In this document: one piece after another, positions 8,782 to 17,005 of the stretch
Numbering within the stretch: position 1 is the first letter of the stretch
How the letters are laid out: each line of letters opens with the position of its first letter
Source: Actinoplanes utahensis
GTDB lineage: Bacteria; Actinomycetota; Actinomycetes; Mycobacteriales; Micromonosporaceae
Direction: 5' to 3'
Length of the DNA: 64,000 nt
NCBI RefSeq assembly: GCF_016862455.1
Contig: NZ_BOMZ01000089.1
Location: 113,657 to 177,656 of the forward strand
Program-made: the position numbers and the translations under genes
The notes under the pieces: generated by a model
The model's input: only the letters and a program-made list of their open reading frames with translations
Told to the model about the DNA's origin: nothing
Databases searched by the model: none

Positions 8782-8801
8782 ATGCTGATGACCGATGGTA
8801 A
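8589..8801 (+). other. Possible small or broken reading frame overlapping the BtrH-like start
   Basis: A frame opens after the TGA at 8586 and ends with TAA at 8799-8801, overlapping the start of the next gene by 20 bases. Its translation (for example AGILEGDISGQSARDE then CGGVEWCNESMGIPVESGEK) is acidic and low in arginine, unlike shadow frames in this window. It has no ATG, GTG or TTG near its 5' end. It could be the 3' part of a frameshifted gene whose 5' part is the frame at 8504 (MATAERFDIAAHRRWWRFLI), a leader that couples translation, or chance. I do not recognise it. Confidence 0.25.
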
Positions 8802-9822
8802 AACAACGTCGACTTATCTGCCCGATCTGGAATCGCTGGTCAGCCAGGACGACCTCAACCAGCTCAATTGCCGTACGACGCAGATCCTCACCTTCGCTGC
8901 CAGCCGTACGCGCTGGGCGGACCTGCTCATGTATTGCTCACTGGAATGCACCCTGGACGTCTTCCGGCACTGTTATCTGCGCAACGAGTACCGTTGGTCG
9001 TACCGGACCCGGTACGTCAACGAGAACGATCTGGCGCTTCTCGGATTCGATCTGATCCACATCCCGCAATGGGACGTCGACGACTTCCGGCGCGACCTGC
9101 CCGGGATCGTCTCCGCCGGTCACGCCGTGCTGGTCCATCTGCCGCGGGGGCATTTCGCCTACTGGCGGGATTTCCTGACCCGGTTCAGCGTGCCGGTCGC
9201 CGAGCACATGGATCTGCATTCGTTCCTGGTCTGCGGAATCGATCCGGCGGGTGACCTCACCGTCGTGGACAACGCCAACCAGGCACACGCCTTCCAGCGG
9301 TACATCCTGTCGGCGGCGGAGCTCGACACCGCCCTGTCCGCGGATGCCGGCCGCTGTCTGGTGGGCAACCTCGTGGTCAAGGACCGCCGGGACGAGCCGG
9401 ACATCGCCGGGCTGCTCCGCCGGTACACCGACCTGATGACCGCCTTCGACGACTCCTTCGAGATCTACGACCGGATGGCGGAGTCGCTGAGCATGGAGCG
9501 GATCACCGCCGCCGAGACCTACCAGTCCCCGGCGGTCAACAGTCTCGCGATCCTCGCCGGCTCCCGGTCGTTCTTCAGCCGTTTCCTCGCGCTGACGTCC
9601 CACAGCGTTGCGGTCAAGCAGATCTTCGCCGCGAACGCCGAGGCCATCACCCGCGTCCTCAACCGGGCGAGCCAGTATCACGCCGGCGTCGGCGGCGTCT
9701 CGATGGACGCCCTCCGCCGGCAGTTGTCGCAGCTGCGGCGCCGTGAGCGACAGGCGCTGCACCTGCTCAAGACCGATCTCGGGCGGTCCCCGATCGGGGT
9801 CGTTCCGAGGGAAGGGACGTGA
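8782..9822 (+). CDS. BtrH-like acyltransferase / papain-like (C39-type) family protein
   Basis: A 346-residue protein resembling the butirosin BtrH family (BtrH N-terminal domain, about residues 35-180, followed by a helical domain of about 150 residues). In butirosin, BtrH moves an acyl chain from an acyl carrier protein to an amine of the aminoglycoside. Candidate catalytic residues are Cys52/Cys56 (MYCSLECTLDVF) and His146 in MDLHSFLVCGIDP, followed by LTVVDNA. ATG 8782 was chosen over the open frame back to 8707 because AGGGGG sits just before it. It overlaps the next gene by four bases (GTGA), so the two are translationally coupled. Here it would off-load or attach the chain made by the KS-KR-ACP synthase. 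The acceptor is unknown. Confidence 0.72.
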   Translation: MLMTDGKTTSTYLPDLESLVSQDDLNQLNCRTTQILTFAASRTRWADLLMYCSLECTLDVFRHCYLRNEYRWSYRTRYVNENDLALLGFDLIHIPQWDVDDFRRDLPGIVSAGHAVLVHLPRGHFAYWRDFLTRFSVPVAEHMDLHSFLVCGIDPAGDLTVVDNANQAHAFQRYILSAAELDTALSADAGRCLVGNLVVKDRRDEPDIAGLLRRYTDLMTAFDDSFEIYDRMAESLSMERITAAETYQSPAVNSLAILAGSRSFFSRFLALTSHSVAVKQIFAANAEAITRVLNRASQYHAGVGGVSMDALRRQLSQLRRRERQALHLLKTDLGRSPIGVVPREGT

Positions 9823-10961
9823 CGGTGCTCGATCTACCAGGACGGGACCAGCGGTCGCTGTACGTCTTCGACGGCCTCGGCGCCGGCAACCCGTCGTTGG
9901 CACACCTGCGTGAGCTCCATCGCCGCCCGGAGAACGCCCGCTTCTTCGGGGCCCTGCTGGAGGCGATCGAGTCCGCCGTCGATCACGCCGGTGACGACGC
10001 CTACCGGGCGGGTCTGCACGACGGCCTGCCGCTGCGGTCGTGGCTGACCGGCACGGGGCGGGTCTCCCGGCGGATGCTGGAGCATTCCGTCGTCACCGCC
10101 GTCTGCACCCATTTCCACCAGCTGTGCATGCTTCTCCCGCGGTCCGGCCGGTCGGCGGGGGCGAGCGGTGGCCCGGTCGCGGCCATCGGCCACAGCCTGG
10201 GTCTCTATGCCGCGGTCATCGCCGCTGTCCGGGAGCAGAGCCCGCGCCGATATCTGGAGCTGTGCCGGCGGTCGATCGCCTTCGTCGTGCTGGTGACGGT
10301 ACGGGCGCACCAGATCGCCCGTCCCGACGACGTCGACCCGGCTGTCATGGACCGGTACCGCCGGGCCGGCGCGTCCATGCCGGAGCCCGGTCCGATGGCG
10401 GCGGTGACCGGGATGGCGGCCCCGGCGCTGAGGGACGTGGTGGAACGGCACAACGAGCGGCTCGGCGTGGCGGCTGTGGAGATCGGCCTGCTCAACTCGC
10501 CGATGTTCCACGTGCTGAGCGGAAGAACCGAGTCGCTCGTCGAATTCTGGCTCGAGCACCGGCGATGGATCGACGAGATGGCCGGCCGATGGGAGTTCCT
10601 CGGCAACACCGCGCCGTTCCACAGCAGCGTGCTCCGGCCGGCGATCCGCCTGATCGAGGGCGACCGGCGGTTCATCGACTACGACATCGACGCGGGCCGG
10701 CTGACGGTGCCGGTCTACGGAACCGAGTCGGCCCGGAATCTGCAGGGCTCGGCCGACCTGTTCCGCGACGTCGCCGAGCAGCCGCTCACCCGGCCGCTCG
10801 ACTGGAACGCCGCCGTCCGGGGCGCCTTCACGAGCCGGCGGCCCGACGTGGTGGTGGATTTCGGGCCGGGCGCCTCGGCCGGGCTCTTCACCCGGCTCTG
10901 CCTGCGCGAGTCGGGACACCGTACGCCGTTCACCACGGTCATCCGAAAACCCGAACGCTAG
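9819..10961 (+). CDS. Free-standing acyltransferase (FabD/SAT-like fold)
   Basis: A 380-residue acyltransferase with the nucleophile elbow AIGHSLGLY (Ser126) and a distal NTAPFHSSVL carrying the active His. It is longer than FabD. The segment after the nucleophile (RRYLELCRRSIAFVVLVTVRAHQIARPD) and a spacing more like fungal starter-unit ACP transacylases suggest an unusual acyl substrate. I cannot see the Arg pattern that would fix malonyl specificity. It starts on a GTG that overlaps the BtrH-like stop. Together with the next gene it supplies in trans the AT activity missing from the polyketide synthase, for example one enzyme for the starter and one for the extender. Confidence 0.75.
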   Translation: MTVLDLPGRDQRSLYVFDGLGAGNPSLAHLRELHRRPENARFFGALLEAIESAVDHAGDDAYRAGLHDGLPLRSWLTGTGRVSRRMLEHSVVTAVCTHFHQLCMLLPRSGRSAGASGGPVAAIGHSLGLYAAVIAAVREQSPRRYLELCRRSIAFVVLVTVRAHQIARPDDVDPAVMDRYRRAGASMPEPGPMAAVTGMAAPALRDVVERHNERLGVAAVEIGLLNSPMFHVLSGRTESLVEFWLEHRRWIDEMAGRWEFLGNTAPFHSSVLRPAIRLIEGDRRFIDYDIDAGRLTVPVYGTESARNLQGSADLFRDVAEQPLTRPLDWNAAVRGAFTSRRPDVVVDFGPGASAGLFTRLCLRESGHRTPFTTVIRKPER

Positions 10962-10976
10962 GACGGAAAGGCTGAG

Positions 10977-11813
10977 ATGCACGCCCTCGTTTTCCCTGGA
11001 CAAGGAATCCAGCGCCGTGGCATGGGCGGCGATCTGTTCGAGGAGTTCCCGGAGCTCACGGCCGCAGCCGACGAGATCCTGGGGTACTCCGTCGCGGATC
11101 TCTGCTCGAACAACGGCGACAACCGGCTGAGTGACACCCGGTTCGCGCAACCGGCGATCTACGTCGTCAACGCTCTCGCGGCCCACCGGCTCGTCCTCGA
11201 GCATCCGGGCCGGTACTCCTTCTTCGCCGGGCACAGCCTGGGGGAGTACAACGCCCTGGTCGCCGCCGGTGTGCTCTCGTTCGAGGCGGGGCTGGGCCTG
11301 GTACGGCAGCGGGCCACCCTGATGTCGAAGGTGACCGGCGGCGCGATGGCGGCCGTCTCCGGGATGCCGGCCACGCGGGTCGAGAGCACCTTACGCACCG
11401 TGGGCCAGCCGCACGTGTTCATCGCCAACCGCAACTCCGACTCGCAGACCACGATCGCGGGCGACCGGATGCAGTTGCAACTGGCGGCCCGGGCGATCAA
11501 GAACGCCGGGGCCGCGAACGTCGCGATGCTCAACGTGAGCGGGCCGTTCCACACCCCGCTGATGGCCCCCGCCGAGAAGTCGTTCGCCGCGACGTTGCGC
11601 GCCTGCCACTTCGCTGCCGGCCACACCCCGGTCGTCTCCAGCGTCACGGGGTCCGTGTTCGACCCGGCTCGCGCCGCCCGGGTGCTCGGCCGCCAGATCG
11701 CGTCGCCGGTCGACTGGGTCCGGACGGTGCACACCCTGCGCGGCGCCGGGGTGACCCGTTTCGAGGAGGTCAACGGAGCCATCCTCACCAAGCTGATCGA
11801 CGGAATTCGATGA
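10977..11813 (+). CDS. Trans-acting malonyl-type acyltransferase (FabD-like)
   Basis: A compact 278-residue acyltransferase of the kind that serves trans-AT polyketide synthases. It has FPGQGIQRRGMG at the N-terminus, the Ser87 nucleophile in AGHSLGEYNAL, LVRQRATLM with the substrate-orienting Arg, and His192 in SGPFHTPLM. It probably loads malonyl units on the ACP of the KS-KR-ACP protein encoded 31 bases downstream. It follows the preceding gene after 15 bases with GGAAAGG before the ATG, so it is in the same operon. Confidence 0.88.
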   Translation: MHALVFPGQGIQRRGMGGDLFEEFPELTAAADEILGYSVADLCSNNGDNRLSDTRFAQPAIYVVNALAAHRLVLEHPGRYSFFAGHSLGEYNALVAAGVLSFEAGLGLVRQRATLMSKVTGGAMAAVSGMPATRVESTLRTVGQPHVFIANRNSDSQTTIAGDRMQLQLAARAIKNAGAANVAMLNVSGPFHTPLMAPAEKSFAATLRACHFAAGHTPVVSSVTGSVFDPARAARVLGRQIASPVDWVRTVHTLRGAGVTRFEEVNGAILTKLIDGIR

Positions 11814-11844
11814 CCATCATCCCCTGTCCCGAGGAGCACGCACC

Positions 11845-14800
11845 GTGAATGGAGCCAGCGCAGTGTCGAACGACATCGCCATCGTCGGAATGTCCGTCGA
11901 GGTGCCGGGAGCGAACGACATCGACGGTTTCTGGGACATCGTCAGTTCCGGCCGCAGCCTGACCCGCTCGTTCCCCATCCCTCGGCGCGGTGACATCGAG
12001 GAGTACGTCCGATACCTGCGGCATGTCTCCGTGGTGGAGGAGCTCGACCGTTCGGTCGACTTCTACGACGGCTGCTACCTCGACGACGCCGCCGCCTTCG
12101 ACCACGAGTTCTTCGACATGAACCCGAAGCAGGCCGGTACCACCGACCCGCACCAGCGGATGATCCTGCGCAACATGTACCTCGCGCTCGAGGACGCCGG
12201 CTACACCGGCGAGCGGGTCACCGGCAGCCGTACCGGTGTGTTCATCGGATTCTCCTACTCCGGCGGCACGTACCTGGACTACGTGTGCCGGGTGGACTCC
12301 AGCCTGGCGCCGATCGCGCTGACCGGCAACATCCCCACCATGCTGGCCAACCGGCTCTCCCACTTCCTGAACCTGCACGGGCCCAGCATGGTGATCGACA
12401 CCGCCTGCTCGGCCTCGCTGGTGGCCCTGCACCAGGCCAAGAACGCGTTGCTGCTGGGTGACTGCGACATGGCCGTGGTGGCCGGCTCCCGCCTGGTGAC
12501 GGCCCCGATCCGGCACCCCACCACCAAGATCGGCATCGAGTCGTCCGACGGCGTCACCCGCACCTTCGACGACCGGGCCGACGGTACGGGCTTCGGCGAG
12601 GGCTCCGGCGTGGTGGTGCTCAAGCGCCGTGACCGTGCCGAGGCCGACGGCGACCGGATCTACGCCGTCGTCAAGGGCAGCGCCGTCAACCACGACGGAG
12701 CGACCGAGGTCGTCACCAACCCCGACTCCGACTCCCAGGCCCGCCTGCTGACGGCGGCGTGGGAGAACGCCGGGATCGACCCGCGCTCGATCGGCTACCA
12801 CGAGGCGCACGGCACGGCCACCCGGCTCGGTGATCCCATCGAGTTCGAAGGACTCCGCCGGGCCTTCAGCCGGTACACCGACGACAAGCGGTTCTGCGCG
12901 GTCGGCACGGTCAAGGCGAACATCGGGCACCTGTTCGAGGGCTCCGGGGTGATGGGCCTGATCAAGGCGGCCCTGGTGCTGAACCGGCGGGCCATCCCAC
13001 CGCTGGCCAACTTCGAGGTGCCGAACACCCGCATCGACTTCGAGCAGGGACCCGTCTTCGTCCCCACCGAGCTGCAGCCGTGGCCGGCCGGCGCCACCCC
13101 GCGCCGTGCCGGTGTCAGCGCCTTCGGCCTCGGGGGCACGAACTGCCACGTCGTGCTGGAGGAGTACGTCGACGAGCGGCCCGCCCGGACCGCGGCGCAA
13201 GGCCCGCACCTGTTCACCCTCAGTGCCCGGTCCGAGTGGTCGCTGCGCCGGCTGGCCCAGCGCCACGCGACCCACCTGCGGGAGAAGGAGATCGACGCCG
13301 AGCGGTTCGCCGACGTCTGCTACACCTCCAACATCTCACGCAGCCTGCACCGGCACCGCATCGCGATCATCGCCGCCGACCCGCAGGACCTGCGAGCCCA
13401 GCTGCTCGACGTGGTCGCCGGCGGGCAGCCCACCGCCCCGGCACGACGCCCGGACGGCGCGCGCGCCGCCGTACTCGCCGACGTCGCCGCGGACTACCTC
13501 GCCGGTGGAGACCTCCGGTGGCAGACCCTGTACGAGGGTCTGCAGCCGCGCGTGACCGACCTGGTGCCGTACGTCTTCGAGGAACACCGGTGCTGGATCG
13601 ACTTCCCCGCCGACTGGCGCGACCGGTGGGCCGGGGGCAGCGTCCGGCAACGGCATCCGGCCACCCACGACATCCGTTTCGAGCCGGCGCCGCTCGCCGC
13701 CGAGGTCGACACCGGCGCGATGGTGCTGGCCCTGGTCGACCCGTCCACCGATGCCGCGTCGCTGCTCGGCGAACAGGAGGCGGACATCGAGATCCTGCGG
13801 CTGACCGATGACGCAACCGCGGACGCCGCCACGCACTTCCGCAACGAGGCCGCCGAATACGAGCGCATCGCCGACCTGGTCGTCGAGGGCGGGCACACCC
13901 ACGTGCTGCACGCCCTGGCCTTCGACGCCGCACCGAGCACGGACCTGGCCGCTGTCGACGAGCGGGTGCACAAGAACCTGTACAGCCTCTTCCTGCTGAC
14001 CAAGGCGCTGATGGCGGCCGGCGCCCGGGTCACCCTGGTCGTCCTGACCCGCAAGGCGATCGCGGCCCGGCAGAACGAGGACGACGTGGTGACCGAGAAC
14101 GCCGCCCTCATCGGGCTGGCGAAGGTGATCACCCGCGAGTACCCGTACATCCGGACCCGCATGGTGGACGTGGACGGGGCGTCGCCGGCCACGACCGTCT
14201 GCCGGGAGCTGCTCGCCGACGAGCCCGGGCTGTACGTGCTGCGGGGCGAGGAGAAGCTGCACGAGGTCTTCGCGGAGATCCCGGACCTCGCGCCGGATCC
14301 GGACCGCCGGTACCTCAAGGCCGGCGGCACCTACCTGATCACCGGCGGCACCGGAGCGATCGGCCTGGAGATCGGGCGGACCTTCGCCGCTCAGCAGTCC
14401 GGCATCAACCTCGTCCTGCTGAGCCGGTCGGGTGCCCCGCCCCGGGACGAATGGGACCGGATCATCGCGTCGAGCGACGACCGCAAGCTGCTGGACCGCC
14501 TCCGGGCCCTGCGGGAGATGGAGCGGCTCGGCGCGAAGGTGCACGTGTACGCGGCCGACGCCGGCGACCCGCGGGCGCTCACCGCGGTGTTCGGTGACCT
14601 CCGGGCGCAGTTCGGCCGCGTCGACGGGATCGTGCACGCCGCCGGTGTGCCCGGGCAGAGCATCCTGGCGTTCCGGGAGCAGGCCGACTTCGCCGCCGTC
14701 GTCGCACCCAAACTGCACGGCGCGTTCATGCTCGATCAGCTCACCCGCGACGACCGGCCGGACTTCATCCTGCACTTCTCCTCCGTCGCGGCGGTGTTCC

Positions 14801-15513
14801 CGGCGCCGGGGCAGGGCGACTACGCCGCCGCGAACTACTACCTGGACAACCTCGCGCGGGCCCGCAGCGGCGACGGCTGCCATGTGGTGGCGATCGACTG
14901 GGTGGCCTGGCGAGAGATCGGCATGGCGGTCGACTACGGCAGCAACGTCGACACCACGTTCAAGGCTCTGCCCACCGCACAGGCGATGGCCATTCTCGAC
15001 AGCGCGCTCCGGTCCGATCACACGCGGGTCTTCGCCGGTGAGGCTCACTACGACGGTGAGCTGGTGCACCTGCTGAAGGCGTACGACATCGCTCTGGCGC
15101 CCGAGGTCGAGGAGAAGATCGACGCGGCGGTGGGCATGGCGGCGGAACGTCTCGCCGCGATGGCCGACCGGATCAAGCGGACCGTCGACGCCGTTCCGGT
15201 GACGCTCACCGGGCGCCCGGACGGCGTGTACACCCCGACCGAGATCACCGTCGCCCGCTGCTGGGCGCACGCGTTCGGTTACGACACCCTCGGCGTCGAG
15301 GCGGACTTCTTCGACCTCGGCGGTGACTCGATCATGGCGATGTCCGTGGCGGGCAACATCGCGACCTGCCTGGGTGTGCCGTTCGACGTCGCCGACCTCC
15401 TGATGGAGCGGACCGTGACGGCGGTGGCGCGGCTGATCGACTCCACGAACGAGTCCGACGACTTCGGCGCCTTCGACGACTTCGGCACCTTCGACGAGGA
15501 GCCGGTGCTGTAG
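11845..15513 (+). CDS. AT-less type I polyketide synthase, KS-KR-ACP
   Basis: A 1222-residue single module. The ketosynthase (about 8-435) has the intact triad Cys188 (DTACSAS), His322 (EAHGTAT) and His362 (NIGHL). It is followed by a KS-to-AT-type linker and a short post-AT-like segment (YVFEEHRCWI), but no AT core. The ketoreductase region runs about 600-1070, with NADPH loop TGGTGAIG at 833-840 and Tyr993/Asn997 in DYAAANYYLD. An acyl carrier protein at about 1130-1205 has Ser1162 in GGDSIMA. No dehydratase, enoylreductase or thioesterase is present. It should make a 3-hydroxyacyl chain, once or iteratively, with malonate delivered by the upstream acyltransferases. The tail carries an odd acidic repeat, DDFGAFDDFGTF. 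GTG 11845 follows GAGGAG. Confidence 0.92.
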   Translation: MNGASAVSNDIAIVGMSVEVPGANDIDGFWDIVSSGRSLTRSFPIPRRGDIEEYVRYLRHVSVVEELDRSVDFYDGCYLDDAAAFDHEFFDMNPKQAGTTDPHQRMILRNMYLALEDAGYTGERVTGSRTGVFIGFSYSGGTYLDYVCRVDSSLAPIALTGNIPTMLANRLSHFLNLHGPSMVIDTACSASLVALHQAKNALLLGDCDMAVVAGSRLVTAPIRHPTTKIGIESSDGVTRTFDDRADGTGFGEGSGVVVLKRRDRAEADGDRIYAVVKGSAVNHDGATEVVTNPDSDSQARLLTAAWENAGIDPRSIGYHEAHGTATRLGDPIEFEGLRRAFSRYTDDKRFCAVGTVKANIGHLFEGSGVMGLIKAALVLNRRAIPPLANFEVPNTRIDFEQGPVFVPTELQPWPAGATPRRAGVSAFGLGGTNCHVVLEEYVDERPARTAAQGPHLFTLSARSEWSLRRLAQRHATHLREKEIDAERFADVCYTSNISRSLHRHRIAIIAADPQDLRAQLLDVVAGGQPTAPARRPDGARAAVLADVAADYLAGGDLRWQTLYEGLQPRVTDLVPYVFEEHRCWIDFPADWRDRWAGGSVRQRHPATHDIRFEPAPLAAEVDTGAMVLALVDPSTDAASLLGEQEADIEILRLTDDATADAATHFRNEAAEYERIADLVVEGGHTHVLHALAFDAAPSTDLAAVDERVHKNLYSLFLLTKALMAAGARVTLVVLTRKAIAARQNEDDVVTENAALIGLAKVITREYPYIRTRMVDVDGASPATTVCRELLADEPGLYVLRGEEKLHEVFAEIPDLAPDPDRRYLKAGGTYLITGGTGAIGLEIGRTFAAQQSGINLVLLSRSGAPPRDEWDRIIASSDDRKLLDRLRALREMERLGAKVHVYAADAGDPRALTAVFGDLRAQFGRVDGIVHAAGVPGQSILAFREQADFAAVVAPKLHGAFMLDQLTRDDRPDFILHFSSVAAVFPAPGQGDYAAANYYLDNLARARSGDGCHVVAIDWVAWREIGMAVDYGSNVDTTFKALPTAQAMAILDSALRSDHTRVFAGEAHYDGELVHLLKAYDIALAPEVEEKIDAAVGMAAERLAAMADRIKRTVDAVPVTLTGRPDGVYTPTEITVARCWAHAFGYDTLGVEADFFDLGGDSIMAMSVAGNIATCLGVPFDVADLLMERTVTAVARLIDSTNESDDFGAFDDFGTFDEEPVL

Positions 15514-15557
15514 AGGTCGCCGTCGCGCCGCGGAACGCGCCCGAGAGAAACGCCACT

Positions 15558-15590
15558 GCGGTACGGCCGTCGGCAGGACGGTCGTACCGC
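15558..15590 (+). terminator. Stem-loop between polyketide synthase and MATE gene
   Basis: A 14-bp stem with one G-T pair (15558-15571 with 15577-15590) closes a GGCAG loop. It is a terminator or attenuator that would lower exporter expression relative to the synthase. Confidence 0.6.
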
Positions 15591-15609
15591 CCCAGCGAAG
15601 GATGTGCAA

Positions 15610-16953
15610 TTGACCGACATGACCAAGGGAACGGTGCTGCGGACCGTGGTCGCCTTCGCGGTTCCCTTGACTCTGGCCAATCTCCTCCAGCAAGCCTATC
15701 TGCTCAGCGACAGCATCATCGTCGGGCGTTATCTCGGGGCCGGGGCGCTGGCCGCGGTGGGCGCCAGTCAGCCGCTCTACTACCTGCTCAACGCCGTCTT
15801 CCTCGGTATCGGCACCGCGTTCACGATCCGGCTGGCGCGGCTGAAGGGAGGCGGTGAGACGGCGGGAATGCCGGCCGTCATCCGCGCGCTGACCGCCTTC
15901 ACCCTCGTCTGGTCGGTGGCCTGCATGGCCTTGGCGGTGCTGCTGGCCGGGCCCATTCTCGGGCTGATGGGCATTCACGGTCAGCTGGCCGAGGACAGCC
16001 ACGAGTTCCTGACCGTGCTGTCCATCGGGTTCGTGCCCATGTTCGGGACCGCCGCGATCAGCGCGTTCCTGCGCGGCCTCGGCGACTCGAAGACCCCCCT
16101 CTACATCCTGACGTTCAGCAGCCTGCTCAACATCGTGCTCGTCTTCGTGTTCGTCGGGCCGATGGGCCGGGGGCTGGCGGGGGCGGCTTTCGCGACGGTG
16201 CTCGCCAGCGTGGCCTCGCTGGTGACCGGACTGGTGTTCGTGTACCGGCGGTACCCGGTGCCGTGGCGCGGCACGGACACCACGCAGAGCAGACGGGAGC
16301 TCACCGGCGCTTTCCGGCTGGGGCTGCCGCTGGCCTCGCAGCACGTCTTCCTCGCGGTCGGCATCATGTTCTACGTCGGCATCGTCAGCCCGCTCGGTGA
16401 GCCGGTCCTCGCCGGCCTCACGGTGGTGAACCGCATAGAGCTGTTCACGGCGATGATCTTCCTGGATCTGTCGGGCGCGCTCACCGCCTTCGTCGCCCAG
16501 AACCTCGGCCGCGGCGACAGCGGCCGCATCGTCCGTGCCCTGCGGGAGGTGGTGATCCTCGCCGTCGGCCTCACCGTGGTCGTCTCCGGTGCGGTGATCG
16601 TCCTGCGCACACCGGTGGCCGCGGTCTTCACCACGGATCCCGCGGTACAGACCGTGATCGTCGACTACATCCTGATCACCTATCCGTTCTTCGTCCTCTA
16701 CACCGTCATGGTGGTGATCCACGGATGCCTCAACGGACTCGGCCGCACCACCGTCCCGCTGATCTGCACCGTCCTCTCCTTCCTCGTCATCCGGCTGCCG
16801 CTGTCCTACCTGGTGCGTGACGGCTACGGGGTGCACGGTGTCATGTGGGCGGTCGACGTCGGGTGGCTCGCCGGCCTGGCGTACACGCTCGTCGCGGCCC
16901 ACCGCCACGTGCCCCGGCCCGCCGGCCGGCAGACCGCGCCGTCGCAAGCCTGA
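15610..16953 (+). CDS. MATE-family multidrug/metabolite efflux transporter
   Basis: About 447 residues with twelve predicted membrane segments in two six-helix halves. It begins with the MATE signature around VPLTLANLLQQAYLLSDSIIVG, and the second half starts near FRLGLPLASQHVFLAVG. Such proteins export drugs in exchange for Na+ or H+. It lies 90 bases after the polyketide synthase on the same strand and probably exports the cassette product. The GAAGGA ribosome site at 15598-15603 fits the TTG at 15610 best; GTG 15604 and ATG 15619 in the same frame are alternatives. Confidence 0.9.
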   Translation: MTDMTKGTVLRTVVAFAVPLTLANLLQQAYLLSDSIIVGRYLGAGALAAVGASQPLYYLLNAVFLGIGTAFTIRLARLKGGGETAGMPAVIRALTAFTLVWSVACMALAVLLAGPILGLMGIHGQLAEDSHEFLTVLSIGFVPMFGTAAISAFLRGLGDSKTPLYILTFSSLLNIVLVFVFVGPMGRGLAGAAFATVLASVASLVTGLVFVYRRYPVPWRGTDTTQSRRELTGAFRLGLPLASQHVFLAVGIMFYVGIVSPLGEPVLAGLTVVNRIELFTAMIFLDLSGALTAFVAQNLGRGDSGRIVRALREVVILAVGLTVVVSGAVIVLRTPVAAVFTTDPAVQTVIVDYILITYPFFVLYTVMVVIHGCLNGLGRTTVPLICTVLSFLVIRLPLSYLVRDGYGVHGVMWAVDVGWLAGLAYTLVAAHRHVPRPAGRQTAPSQA

Positions 16954-17005
16954 GCCCGCCGCGTCGCGAGCGGCACAGCCGCGACGGCCCGGGAGCCCTT
17001 CCGGG

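Noticed and set aside
13336..16947. 1203-codon open frame on the minus strand opposite the polyketide synthase and MATE genes
   Set aside because: Composition is that of a GC-skew shadow (Arg, His, Gln, Gly-rich repeats with no domain), and it is fully explained by the well-supported plus-strand genes.
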